NCBI RefSeq assembly: GCF_003014735.1
Contig: NZ_PYAX01000022.1
Span: 1-64,000, forward strand
DNA length: 64,000 nt
Direction: 5' to 3'
Source of the DNA: Saccharothrix carnea
GTDB lineage: Bacteria; Actinomycetota; Actinomycetes; Mycobacteriales; Pseudonocardiaceae
Position 1 is the first letter of the stretch. Every line of letters begins with the position of its first letter. The translations under genes were made by a program, and so were the position numbers. Positions 46,137 to 54,110 of the stretch are shown in pieces. Under the pieces are notes generated by a model. The model ran no database searches, had not been told where the DNA came from, and saw nothing but the letters and a program-made list of their open reading frames with translations.

Positions 46137-47839
46137 CGGTGTCGGCGAACGTCGTCGCGGCGCTGCCGCAGTACGACCTCGGCGCGGAGATCGGGCGCGG
46201 CGGCATGGGGGTCGTGTACGCGGCCGTGCACCGGCCGTTGGGGCGGGCGGTGGCGGTGAAGCGGCTGCCCGGTGTGCTGGCTTCGGACGAGCGGATGAGC
46301 GCGCGGTTCGCGCACGAGGCGCGGCTGCTGGCGCGGCTCGACCACCCGCACATCGTGCCCGTGTACGACTACGTCCAGGACCGCGGCGAGCACCTGCTGG
46401 TGATGGAGAAGCTCGACGGTGGCACGGTGTGGTCGAAGTTCACCGGTCCGGGTGTCACACCGGCGGCATCGTGTGCTCTCGGCCTGGCGATGCTGTCCGG
46501 TCTGCACGCCGCGCACGGTGCCGGGGTGCTGCACCTGGACGTGAAGCCGAAGAACCTGCTGTTCACCGCCGGTGGGGTGCTCAAGGTCGCCGATTTCGGG
46601 ATCTCGCAGGTGGTGAGCGAGGGCGCGACGCTCGTGACGCACGGTGGGCAGGTGCTCGGCACGCCCGCGTACCTGTCACCCGAACAGGCGTTGGGCAACC
46701 CGCTGAGCCCGGCAGCGGACGTCTACGGTGCGGCGACCGTGCTGTACGAGCTGCTGAGCGGCCGGCTGCCGTTCGACAGCGGTGGCGGGGCGTTGGCGAT
46801 GATCCAGCGTCACGTCTACCAGCAGCCCCGGCCCCTGATCGAAGTACCGGATCCACTCGCCCGGGTGATCATGCGGGGCATCGAACGCGACCCGCAGGCC
46901 CGGTACCGCAACGCGGAGACGTTCGCCGTCGACCTGGCGGGTGCGGCGGCCGAGGTCTTCGGCCGCGACTGGCTGCTGCGCCTCGGCACCCCGGTCCACC
47001 TGACCCCGCACGTCGCCGCCGCCAGCACCCGCCCCGCCGCCGGCCTTTCGGTGCCGCGCGAGACTCTCGACATCCCCGTCCGCGCGACCCTCGCCCTCGC
47101 CGACACCCCGTCGACCCCCGTGCGGCTGGGCGCGCAGACCCTCGTGCCCGCCGCCCAGGTCCTGGCCCAGCCGAAACCGGCCCGCTGGTTCGCCGTGGCC
47201 GCGGCCCTGGCGGCGGCCCTGATGATCGCCCTCCCGTTCACCATCCCCGACCGCGACCTGCCGGTGCACCAGGCCGATTTGAGCAAACCGTTCACCCTGG
47301 GCGAGGGCACCCCGACCACCGCCCGCCTCACCGTGACCGCGGTCGGCATCACTCTGGCCGACGTCCCCGCCTCCACTCCCTCCACCGACACCCCCGCCGG
47401 CACCCCGGGCCCCGACGACCCGGCCACCCCCGGCTCACCGTTGGCCTTCGAGCTGCCGGGCGCGAGCCGCTGGATCGTCGGCGGCGCCGCGGTGGCGACC
47501 GTGACGGCAGACGGCAAGTCCACCGACTACTCCCTCCAGCCGGTCACCCACCCGCTGATCAGCATCATGGGCGCGGGCAGCGCGGTGCTGCTGCTGTTCA
47601 CGCTCGCGTACCTGGAGTCGATCCTGCGGTCGCTGCGGCGGCGTCAGGCGGGCACCGGCGCGGTGGTCGTGGCCGCGCCGCTGGGCTTCGGGCTCGGCGT
47701 GGCGGTGTGGCTCCTGCCGTCCGTGTTGCTGCGCCACACACCCGACCTCTGGCCGGCACTCGTGTGCGGCGGCTTGGGCGCGGTGGCGGCCGTGTGCACG
47801 GCCGTGGCTGCCCGCCGGTCGGCGACGGCTCTGCGCTGA
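46133..47839 (+). CDS. Transmembrane serine/threonine protein kinase (non-RD)
   Basis: A 568-residue Pkn-type kinase. Cytosolic domain: GRGGMGVVYAAV (Gly loop), AVAVKRL (ATP Lys), HLDVKPKNLL (catalytic Asp, Lys, Asn kept, but the Arg of HRD is Leu), ADFGIS (DFG) and GTPAYLSPEQ. After a Pro/Thr linker come four predicted TM helices (FAVAAALAAALMIALPFTI about 345-365, then three near the C-terminus) with an extracytoplasmic segment of about 100 residues between the first and second. The lack of the Arg suggests activation without loop phosphorylation. It is coupled to the upstream membrane protein. Confidence 0.9.
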   Translation: MTVSANVVAALPQYDLGAEIGRGGMGVVYAAVHRPLGRAVAVKRLPGVLASDERMSARFAHEARLLARLDHPHIVPVYDYVQDRGEHLLVMEKLDGGTVWSKFTGPGVTPAASCALGLAMLSGLHAAHGAGVLHLDVKPKNLLFTAGGVLKVADFGISQVVSEGATLVTHGGQVLGTPAYLSPEQALGNPLSPAADVYGAATVLYELLSGRLPFDSGGGALAMIQRHVYQQPRPLIEVPDPLARVIMRGIERDPQARYRNAETFAVDLAGAAAEVFGRDWLLRLGTPVHLTPHVAAASTRPAAGLSVPRETLDIPVRATLALADTPSTPVRLGAQTLVPAAQVLAQPKPARWFAVAAALAAALMIALPFTIPDRDLPVHQADLSKPFTLGEGTPTTARLTVTAVGITLADVPASTPSTDTPAGTPGPDDPATPGSPLAFELPGASRWIVGGAAVATVTADGKSTDYSLQPVTHPLISIMGAGSAVLLLFTLAYLESILRSLRRRQAGTGAVVVAAPLGFGLGVAVWLLPSVLLRHTPDLWPALVCGGLGAVAAVCTAVAARRSATALR

Positions 47840-48415
47840 CCGCCACCGGCCGGCGCCGCAACCACCGCGCGCCCGCCAGCCGCGATCCGTGCCAGCCACC
47901 GTGCCCGAGCCGGGGCGCTGCCGTGCCGCCGCTGGCCTCGGTGCCAGCCGCTGGGCCGGGCGGGGAGACGCCGCCGGGCCGCCGGTGGCGGCTGGTCGGG
48001 CTGCAGTTGGCCGGGTGGCGGGACGGTGCCGTGCCGCCGCTGGCCTCGGTGCCAGCCGCTGGGCCTGGAGCCGGGACGCCGTGCCGCCGCTGGCCGGGTT
48101 GCCGGGCCGCCGCTGGGCGCTGGCCCGGCAGCCGCTCCGCTGACCGCCGCTGCCGCATAGACCTGTGCCCGGCGGACTGCGTGGCCCGCGCTGGCCGCCC
48201 CGACTGGTTCCCGGTGCCGGCCTGTCCCTGTGGCTCACCAGTCGGCCCGAGCCAGCGGCCAACACCGGCACCGGCCGTTTTCCCGCTCGCCGGTGGTGGG
48301 TAGGGCCGGGGGTTGGTCGGCGGGCCTCGTTGTTTCAACCGACGCGTGAGGTTCAGGATAACAGTGTTCTGATTGGTAGTTGGTGGATGATCACCCGATG
48401 GTGTGACGGGAGATG
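47840..48415. other. Repeat-containing convergent spacer
   Basis: 576 bases between the ends of the kinase and the histidine kinase genes. The first 330 bases are GCCGCTGG-type low-complexity DNA with a 39-bp exact direct repeat (separate entry). Long open frames cross it on both strands, but they have no starts or recognisable products and only exist because of the base composition. From about 48340 the sequence becomes less GC-rich (AGGATAACAGTGTTCTGATT). Confidence 0.6.
47919..48095. repeat. 39-bp exact direct repeat plus a partial third copy
   Basis: Bases 47919-47957 recur exactly at 48027-48065 (108-base period). The first 18 bases of the unit (GCCGTGCCGCCGCTGGCC) appear again at 48078-48095. 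Confidence 0.85.
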
Positions 48416-49705
48416 TCAGGGTTCCAGGGTTCTGACCAGGGGAAACGTTACCTTGACGATGAAGCCGCCGCTGTCCGTTGGGCCCGCTTCCAGCTCACCG
48501 TCCAGCAACGCCGCACGCTCCCGCAGCCCCACCAAGCCGTGACCGCCGCTGGGCAACGTCGCACCGTCCACCGACCCCTCCGGTGCCTCGTTGCGCACCT
48601 CCACCCGCAGCTGGTCGGCATCTGCGACGACCAGCACCGCCGTCGCCGCCCCGCACGCGTGCTTCCGCACGTTGGTCAACGCCTCCTGCACCGTCCGGTA
48701 CGCGGCACCCGAGACCGGTGCCGGCAGGTCGGCCACCGGGCCCTGCACCGTCAAGGTCGCCGGGATCCCCGCGGTGCTCACCAGTTGTGGCAGGTCTTCG
48801 ACCCGGGGTTGGGGCGAGTCGTCGCCGCTGGTCGTCCGCAGCACGCTCACCAGCTGCCGCAGCTCGTCCAACGTCCGCGTGCTCAGCATCCGGATCGTCC
48901 CGGCGACCTGCTTCGCGTTCGGATCGGCCGCGGCCATCCTGAGGGCACCCGCCTGCATCGCGATCAAGCTCACCTGGTGCGACACGACGTCGTGCATCTC
49001 CCGCGCCAACCTGGCCCGCTCGTCCGCCCGCACCGCGTGGGCGTGCAGCATCCGCTCCCGTTCCCGGCTCGCGGCCAGCTCGGCGATCCGCGCCGACAGC
49101 TCCTCCCGCGCGTGCGCCAGCAACCCGATCGCGATCGGCATCCCCGCGACGATGCACCCGTAGATCGCGTTGTGCACGTGCGTCTTCCAGTCCAACGCCA
49201 CGAACTCGTCCGGCGGCCACACGAAGAACCGGCTCAGCCACACCAACCCGGCCCCGATGTAGGTCTGCACCGACAGCAGCTTCTGCCGCGCCAACGTGCC
49301 CAGCGCGATCATCGCCGCCAACTGCGCCCACCCGGCCAGGAACCCGGGCACGGTGATCAGCACGACCAGGAACGGGAACCGCCGGCGCAACGCCACCGCC
49401 GCCACCGACACGATCGACAGCACGTAGTTGTACCGCTCCGCCTCGGGCACGACCCGCAGCCACACGTCCAGCGCCGCGATACCGACAGCCGCCGCGTCGA
49501 ACGCGAGCTGCCGGTGCCGCCCGAGCAGGCGCCCGAGCAGCCGCTCGAACCCCCCGGCGAAGGCAGCACGCGACACCCGTTCGGTCGGAACGCCGTTGAC
49601 CCGACCGCTCGGCAGCCTCTCGACAGCGTTGCCGGCCAGGGTTCGACCTCCTGTGTCAGCCGTCCGCCGGTCCTCACCGTACTGCGCTGTCATCACGCTT
49701 GGCAT
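48416..49705 (-). CDS. Orphan sensor histidine kinase (NarL/DesK type)
   Basis: A 429-residue membrane kinase. The N-terminal 90 residues are cytosolic/variable, then four or five TM helices (VLSIVSVAAVALRRRFPFLV through YGCIVAGMPIAIGLLAHA). A HisKA_3 dimerisation domain carries the phospho-His in LAREMHDVVSHQVSLIAMQ, and the HATPase domain has YRTVQEALTNVRKHA (N box) and GGHGLVGLRERA (G box). No response regulator gene is adjacent, although this class is usually paired with a LuxR-type regulator. A second in-frame ATG at 49693 is a possible start. Confidence 0.9.
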   Translation of the reverse strand: MPSVMTAQYGEDRRTADTGGRTLAGNAVERLPSGRVNGVPTERVSRAAFAGGFERLLGRLLGRHRQLAFDAAAVGIAALDVWLRVVPEAERYNYVLSIVSVAAVALRRRFPFLVVLITVPGFLAGWAQLAAMIALGTLARQKLLSVQTYIGAGLVWLSRFFVWPPDEFVALDWKTHVHNAIYGCIVAGMPIAIGLLAHAREELSARIAELAASRERERMLHAHAVRADERARLAREMHDVVSHQVSLIAMQAGALRMAAADPNAKQVAGTIRMLSTRTLDELRQLVSVLRTTSGDDSPQPRVEDLPQLVSTAGIPATLTVQGPVADLPAPVSGAAYRTVQEALTNVRKHACGAATAVLVVADADQLRVEVRNEAPEGSVDGATLPSGGHGLVGLRERAALLDGELEAGPTDSGGFIVKVTFPLVRTLEP

Positions 49706-49849
49706 GACCCGCCTTTCCGCCCCGACGTGCCTCGATCCACCCGCTCACCCTTCGAGATGCGGTGATTACCCGAAAGGGACGCCCGGCGCCGCACAAAATT
49801 GCGAGCGCGAACGTCCGCTCACCGGACAACTTCCCGTGCCGCGCGCTCC

Positions 49850-49875
49850 GCCACACGTTCGGGTGAACGCGTGGC
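49850..49875. promoter_or_regulatory. Hairpin/operator-like inverted repeat in divergent spacer
   Basis: GCCACACGTTC (49850-49860) and GAACGCGTGGC (49865-49875) pair in 10 of 11 positions around GGGT. It lies in the 260-base spacer between the divergent histidine kinase and the following hypothetical gene; nothing else stands out in that spacer. Confidence 0.4.
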
Positions 49876-49965
49876 ATCCCGCGAAACGGTCTTCGCCACC
49901 CGCCGACACTTCCAGTGGCGCTCGCGTGCGACCGCCAGTCGGGTGAATCGGGGGAAGGGGGCCGC

Positions 49966-50547
49966 GTGTCCGGTGAGAAGAGCAAGTGGGGCGTTGGCGC
50001 GGCGGTGCTCGGAGCGGTCGCGGCGCTGATCTCCGCGCTGGCCGCCGTGTGGGCGGAGGTCGGCGACGACGACTCGGAAGCCGCCTCGTCGTCGGCGGCG
50101 CACGCCACGGTCGTGGAGGGCCAACAGGGTGGGAGGCAACCGAACCCCGTCCCGGTCGACCGCGGCGGGGACGAAGGCGGCGAGGACACCAAGGCGCAGT
50201 TCACCGTGACCGGGTTGGAGGTGTCGGTCAGCCCTTCGGACACCCCGGTCTCCTGCGACGACAACGTGCGGTTCACGTTCAGCGGCACGGTCACCACCAA
50301 CGGCACGGGCGAGGTCGCCTACCGCTGGGCCGGGACGGACGGCACGTCCGACCGGGGCACCGTCCAGGTCGGCTCGACGGGCCGCGCCGAGGTCGAGTCG
50401 GTGACCTTGTCGCTGGACGGGGCGCGGACCGAAGGCGGGTACGTCCTCGAGGTCACCGCGCCCAACGCGGTGTCCGACTCGGCCTCGGTCACCTGCGCGC
50501 CGACCGAGCCCGAGCCGACCACCGACGTCATGCCAAAGGCGGGGTGA
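49966..50547 (+). CDS. Hypothetical single-TM protein with extracytoplasmic beta domain
   Basis: A 193-residue protein from the GTG at 49966 (RBS GGGGGAAGGGGG); the upstream open part is not used. One N-terminal TM helix (GAAVLGAVAALISALAAVWA) is followed by an acidic linker and an Ig-like beta sandwich (VTGLEVSVSPSDTPVSC to SASVTC) whose two Cys may form a disulfide. No family recognised. The 3' end overlaps the convergent pgl end by 20 bases. Confidence 0.65.
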   Translation: MSGEKSKWGVGAAVLGAVAALISALAAVWAEVGDDDSEAASSSAAHATVVEGQQGGRQPNPVPVDRGGDEGGEDTKAQFTVTGLEVSVSPSDTPVSCDDNVRFTFSGTVTTNGTGEVAYRWAGTDGTSDRGTVQVGSTGRAEVESVTLSLDGARTEGGYVLEVTAPNAVSDSASVTCAPTEPEPTTDVMPKAG

Positions 50548-51322
50548 ACAGGTCCGGCACCTTCGCGGCGGCGGCCGGGTCGAGCAGCCACAGCGTGCGC
50601 CGACGACCGCGGGCACCGGCGGCGGGCAGTTGCACCTCATCGGCACCGGTCAGGCCCGTGGCCACCGCCGCGGCCTTCGCCGCACCGGTAGTCATCAGCC
50701 ACACCTCCTGCGCCGCGCGGATCGCGGGCAGCGTGAGGCTCACCCGGGTCGGCGGTGGCTTGGGGCAGTCGCGCACCGCGACGACCCCGCGCTCCCGCTC
50801 CAGGACCGCGGGCGACTCGGGGAAGATCGAGGCCACGTGCCCCTCCTCCCCGACACCGAGCAGGCACACGTCGAACGACGGCACGGAACCGTGGTCCTCC
50901 GAGCCGTGGTCTTCTGGGCGGGCGGCGGCGGCCAGCACGTCGGCGTACGCCTCGGCGGCGGCCTCCGGGTCGTCACCGAACCGCCCGTCCGACGGCTCCA
51001 TCACGTGCACGCGCGAAGCGGGCACCGGCACGTGGTCCAGCAACGCCTCCCGCGCCTGCGTCTCGTTGCGCTCCGGGTGCCCGGCGGGCAGGAACCGCTC
51101 GTCGCCCCAGTAGAGGTCGACCCGGGTCCAGTCCACCGCGTCCCGGGCGGGCGTGGCGCGCACGTGCTCCAGCACCGCGATACCGGTCCGACCACCGGTC
51201 AGCACCAACGACGCCGAGCCGCGCGCGGTCTGCGCGTCCACCAGCGTGGTGACCAGGCGGGCAGCCGTGGCGGCGGCCAGCAGGTCGCCGTCACGGTGCA
51301 CCACCACCTCGGGCCGGCTCAC
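50528..51322 (-). CDS. pgl: 6-phosphogluconolactonase
   Basis: Hydrolyses 6-phosphogluconolactone, the second oxidative pentose-phosphate step. The 264-residue SugI-like fold protein has LVLTGGRTGIAVLEHV, DLYWGDERFLPAGHPERNE and the catalytic region CLLGVGEEGHVASIFPE. It is the last gene of the tkt-tal-pgi-zwf-opcA-pgl operon, and its GTG overlaps the opcA stop by four bases. Confidence 0.94.
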   Translation of the reverse strand: MSRPEVVVHRDGDLLAAATAARLVTTLVDAQTARGSASLVLTGGRTGIAVLEHVRATPARDAVDWTRVDLYWGDERFLPAGHPERNETQAREALLDHVPVPASRVHVMEPSDGRFGDDPEAAAEAYADVLAAAARPEDHGSEDHGSVPSFDVCLLGVGEEGHVASIFPESPAVLERERGVVAVRDCPKPPPTRVSLTLPAIRAAQEVWLMTTGAAKAAAVATGLTGADEVQLPAAGARGRRRTLWLLDPAAAAKVPDLFTPPLA

Positions 51323-52572
51323 GAGCCCGCCTTCGCCTTCGCGCCTGCCTTCGCGGAACCGGACTTCGCCGACTTGGCCGCGGTCGACTGGGCACCGTCC
51401 GACTTCGCGACGGTCGACTTGGCGGTAGCCGACTTGGCCGCGGTCGACTTGGGCGTGGCAGCCCGGCGGGCGGGGGCCTTCGCGGGCTTGGTCTCCACCT
51501 GGCCGTCGACCGCGGCACCGTCCACCACGCCGGTCGGCTCGGCGGACGCCGCCTGAGCGCCGGGACCACCGTCCGACTTCGCCTTGGCCACACCAGCACC
51601 CGACGCGGCCCGTGCGGGCTTGCGCGTCGTCGCGGCGGCCTTCACCGGCGTCCGACCGCGCACGACCTTGCCCAGCGACCGCAACGCCGACTCGTACACC
51701 TCGTCGGGGTCGAGCCTGCGCAACTCCTCGGCCAGGCAGTCCCGCACCTGGCGGCGCTGCAACGCGACCCGCCGCTCCGGCTGGCCCGGCTGGGTCAGCG
51801 TGCCGACCCGACCGTCCGGCCGCGACAGCTCCACCACACCGGACCGGCGCTCCAGCCGCACGTCCACGATGCCCTCACCGCTGGCGGCCTTCGCCCGCTT
51901 CACCGGCACCCGCAGGCACCCGGCCAGCCACGCGGCCAGCAGGTCGGTCGACGGCGAGTCGCTCTCACCGCTCACCTCGGCCTCGGTGACCTTCTCGTAC
52001 GGCGGCAGGTCGAACGCCGACGCGAGCATCGCCCGCCACAGCGTCAGCCGCGTCCACGCCAGGTCCGTGTCACCGGGCGTGTAGCCCGCGCGACGCTGCT
52101 CCAACGCCTTGATCGGGTTCTTCTCCGCCGCCGCGTCGGTGATCCGGCGCTGCGCGAGCTGCCCGATCGGGTCCTGCGCGGGCACGGCGGGCGCCTCGTT
52201 CGGCCACCACGCCACCACCGGGGTGTCCGGCAGCAGCAGCGGCACGACGCACGACGCGCCCTCGTTGGCCAGCTCGCCGTACAGGCGCAGCACGATCACC
52301 TCGGACGCGCCCGCGTCACCACCGACGCGGATCTGCGCGTCGAGCCGCGGCGCGGCCTTGCGGGCGCCGCGCGCCACCACGATCACCCGGCACGGGTGCT
52401 CCCGACTGGCGTCGTTGGCCGCGTCGATGGCCTCCTCGGTCTTGGTGCCGTCGTCGGTCACGATGACCAGCGTCAGCACCCGACCGAGGGTGACCGCGCC
52501 GCCCTCCTCGCGCAGCCGCACGAGCTTGCTGTTGACCTGCGACGTGGTCGTCGAGGGCAGGTCGATGATCAC
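51319..52572 (-). CDS. opcA: Glucose-6-phosphate dehydrogenase assembly protein OpcA with Ala/Lys-rich tail
   Basis: A 417-residue protein that in actinobacteria and cyanobacteria assembles or activates glucose-6-P dehydrogenase. The first about 310 residues match the family (MIIDLPSTTTSQVNSKLVRL, VPLLLPDTPVVAWWPNEAPA). The remaining about 105 residues are a low-complexity tail of AKS/AKA/ATP repeats similar in composition to histone-like tails; in homologues the protein usually ends near 300-310. Starts (GTG 52572) and stops overlap zwf and pgl by four bases. Confidence 0.93.
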   Translation of the reverse strand: MIIDLPSTTTSQVNSKLVRLREEGGAVTLGRVLTLVIVTDDGTKTEEAIDAANDASREHPCRVIVVARGARKAAPRLDAQIRVGGDAGASEVIVLRLYGELANEGASCVVPLLLPDTPVVAWWPNEAPAVPAQDPIGQLAQRRITDAAAEKNPIKALEQRRAGYTPGDTDLAWTRLTLWRAMLASAFDLPPYEKVTEAEVSGESDSPSTDLLAAWLAGCLRVPVKRAKAASGEGIVDVRLERRSGVVELSRPDGRVGTLTQPGQPERRVALQRRQVRDCLAEELRRLDPDEVYESALRSLGKVVRGRTPVKAAATTRKPARAASGAGVAKAKSDGGPGAQAASAEPTGVVDGAAVDGQVETKPAKAPARRAATPKSTAAKSATAKSTVAKSDGAQSTAAKSAKSGSAKAGAKAKAGS

Positions 52573-54110
52573 GGACGCCTCCAGTGCCTGCCGGTGCGGG
52601 CCAGCATCTCGTCCGCCGACGCCGGTCCCCAGGTGCCTGCCTTGTACTTCTCCGGCGCGCCGGTGGCGCTCCAGTGCTTCAGGACGGGGTCCAGGATCTC
52701 CCAGGACAGCTCGACCTCGTCGTTCTTCGGGAACAGCGACGGCTCGCCGAGCAGCACGTCCAGCAGCAGCCGCTCGTAGGCCTCGGGGGACGACTCGGTG
52801 AACGCGTGGCCGTAGCCGAAGTCCATCGTGACGTCCCGGACCTCCATCGAGTTGCCCGGCACCTTCGACCCGAACCGCATGGTCACGCCCTCGTCCGGCT
52901 GCACCCGCACCACCAGGGCGTTCTGCCCCAGCTCCTCGGTGGCGGTGTCGTCGAAAGGCAGGTGCGGCGCGCGCTTGAACACCACGGCCACCTCGGTGAC
53001 GCGGCGACCCAGGCGCTTGCCGGTGCGCAGGTAGAACGGCACACCGGCCCAGCGGCGGGTGTTCACCTCGCAGGTGATGGCCGCGTAGGTCTCGGTGACC
53101 GAGTCCTTGGCGAAGCCGCCCTCCTCCAGCAGGCCGAGCACCTTCTGCCCGCCCTGCCAGCCGCCGGTGTACTGGCCGCGAGCGGTGGTCTCGTCGAACG
53201 GCCCGATCGCCTTGGTCGCGGAGAGCACCTTGACCTTCTCCGCGCGCAGGTCGCTCGGCCGGAACGACACCGGCTCCTCCATCGCGGTCAGCGCGAGCAG
53301 CTGGAGCAGGTGGTTCTGGATCACGTCACGCGCCGCGCCGATGCCGTCGTAGTAGCCCGCTCGACCGCCGAGGCCGATGTCCTCGGCCATGGTGATCTGC
53401 ACGTGGTCGACGTAGTTGGCGTTCCAGATGGGCTCGTAGAGCTGGTTGGCGAAGCGCAGCGCCAGGATGTTCTGCACCGTCTCCTTGCCGAGGTAGTGGT
53501 CGATGCGGAACACCGACTCCTCGGGGAAGACGTCGTTGACGGTCTTGTTGAGCTGCTTGGCGCTGGTCAGGTCGTGGCCGAACGGCTTCTCGATGACCAC
53601 CCGCCGCCACTGGTCGGGCTTGTCGGTCGGCGGCGTGGCCAGGCCCGCGCGCTTGAGCTGGTTGACCACCGTGGTGAACGCGCTGGGCGGCACCGACAGG
53701 TAGAACGCGTGGTTGCCGCCCGTGCCGCGGTCGCGGTCCAGGTCGGCCAGGGTCGCGGCGAGCGAGTCGAACGCGGCGTCGTCGTCGAAGGTGCCCTGCA
53801 CGAAGCGGATGCCCTCGGCGAGCTGGTCCCAGACCGCCTGCCGGAACGGCGTGCGCGCGTGCTCCTTGACGGCGTCGTGCACGACCTGCATGAAGTCCTG
53901 GTCGGCCCAGTCGCGGCGGGCGAAGCCGACGAGCGCGAAGCCCGGCGGCAGCAGGCCGCGGTTGGCCAGGTCGTAGATGGCGGGCATGAGCTTCTTGCGC
54001 GACAGGTCACCCGTCACGCCGAAGATCACCAGGCCGGAAGGCCCGGCGATGCGCGGGAGCCGCTTGTCCCGCGGGTCGCGCAAGGGGTTGCGCTTGGTGG
54101 GCGCGGTCAC
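52569..54110 (-). CDS. zwf: Glucose-6-phosphate dehydrogenase
   Basis: The 513-residue NADP-dependent enzyme opens the oxidative pentose phosphate pathway. GVTGDLSRKKLMPAIYDLAN is the cofactor-binding N-terminus, RIDHYLGKETVQNILALRFA carries the substrate-binding and catalytic His, and EKPFGHDL is conserved. The GTG at 54110 overlaps the pgi stop (GTGA); the open frame upstream lies in pgi and is a shadow. Confidence 0.96.
   Translation of the reverse strand: MTAPTKRNPLRDPRDKRLPRIAGPSGLVIFGVTGDLSRKKLMPAIYDLANRGLLPPGFALVGFARRDWADQDFMQVVHDAVKEHARTPFRQAVWDQLAEGIRFVQGTFDDDAAFDSLAATLADLDRDRGTGGNHAFYLSVPPSAFTTVVNQLKRAGLATPPTDKPDQWRRVVIEKPFGHDLTSAKQLNKTVNDVFPEESVFRIDHYLGKETVQNILALRFANQLYEPIWNANYVDHVQITMAEDIGLGGRAGYYDGIGAARDVIQNHLLQLLALTAMEEPVSFRPSDLRAEKVKVLSATKAIGPFDETTARGQYTGGWQGGQKVLGLLEEGGFAKDSVTETYAAITCEVNTRRWAGVPFYLRTGKRLGRRVTEVAVVFKRAPHLPFDDTATEELGQNALVVRVQPDEGVTMRFGSKVPGNSMEVRDVTMDFGYGHAFTESSPEAYERLLLDVLLGEPSLFPKNDEVELSWEILDPVLKHWSATGAPEKYKAGTWGPASADEMLARTGRHWRRP

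Noticed and set aside
46126..48303. 725-codon open frame across the kinase and the following spacer
   Set aside because: It is a shadow of the kinase gene in another frame; its product is Arg/Pro/Gly low complexity without any domain.
47598..48338. Minus-strand 246-codon frame in the convergent spacer
   Set aside because: It reads through the 39-bp repeats and the antisense of the kinase end; no ribosome site and no conserved motif.
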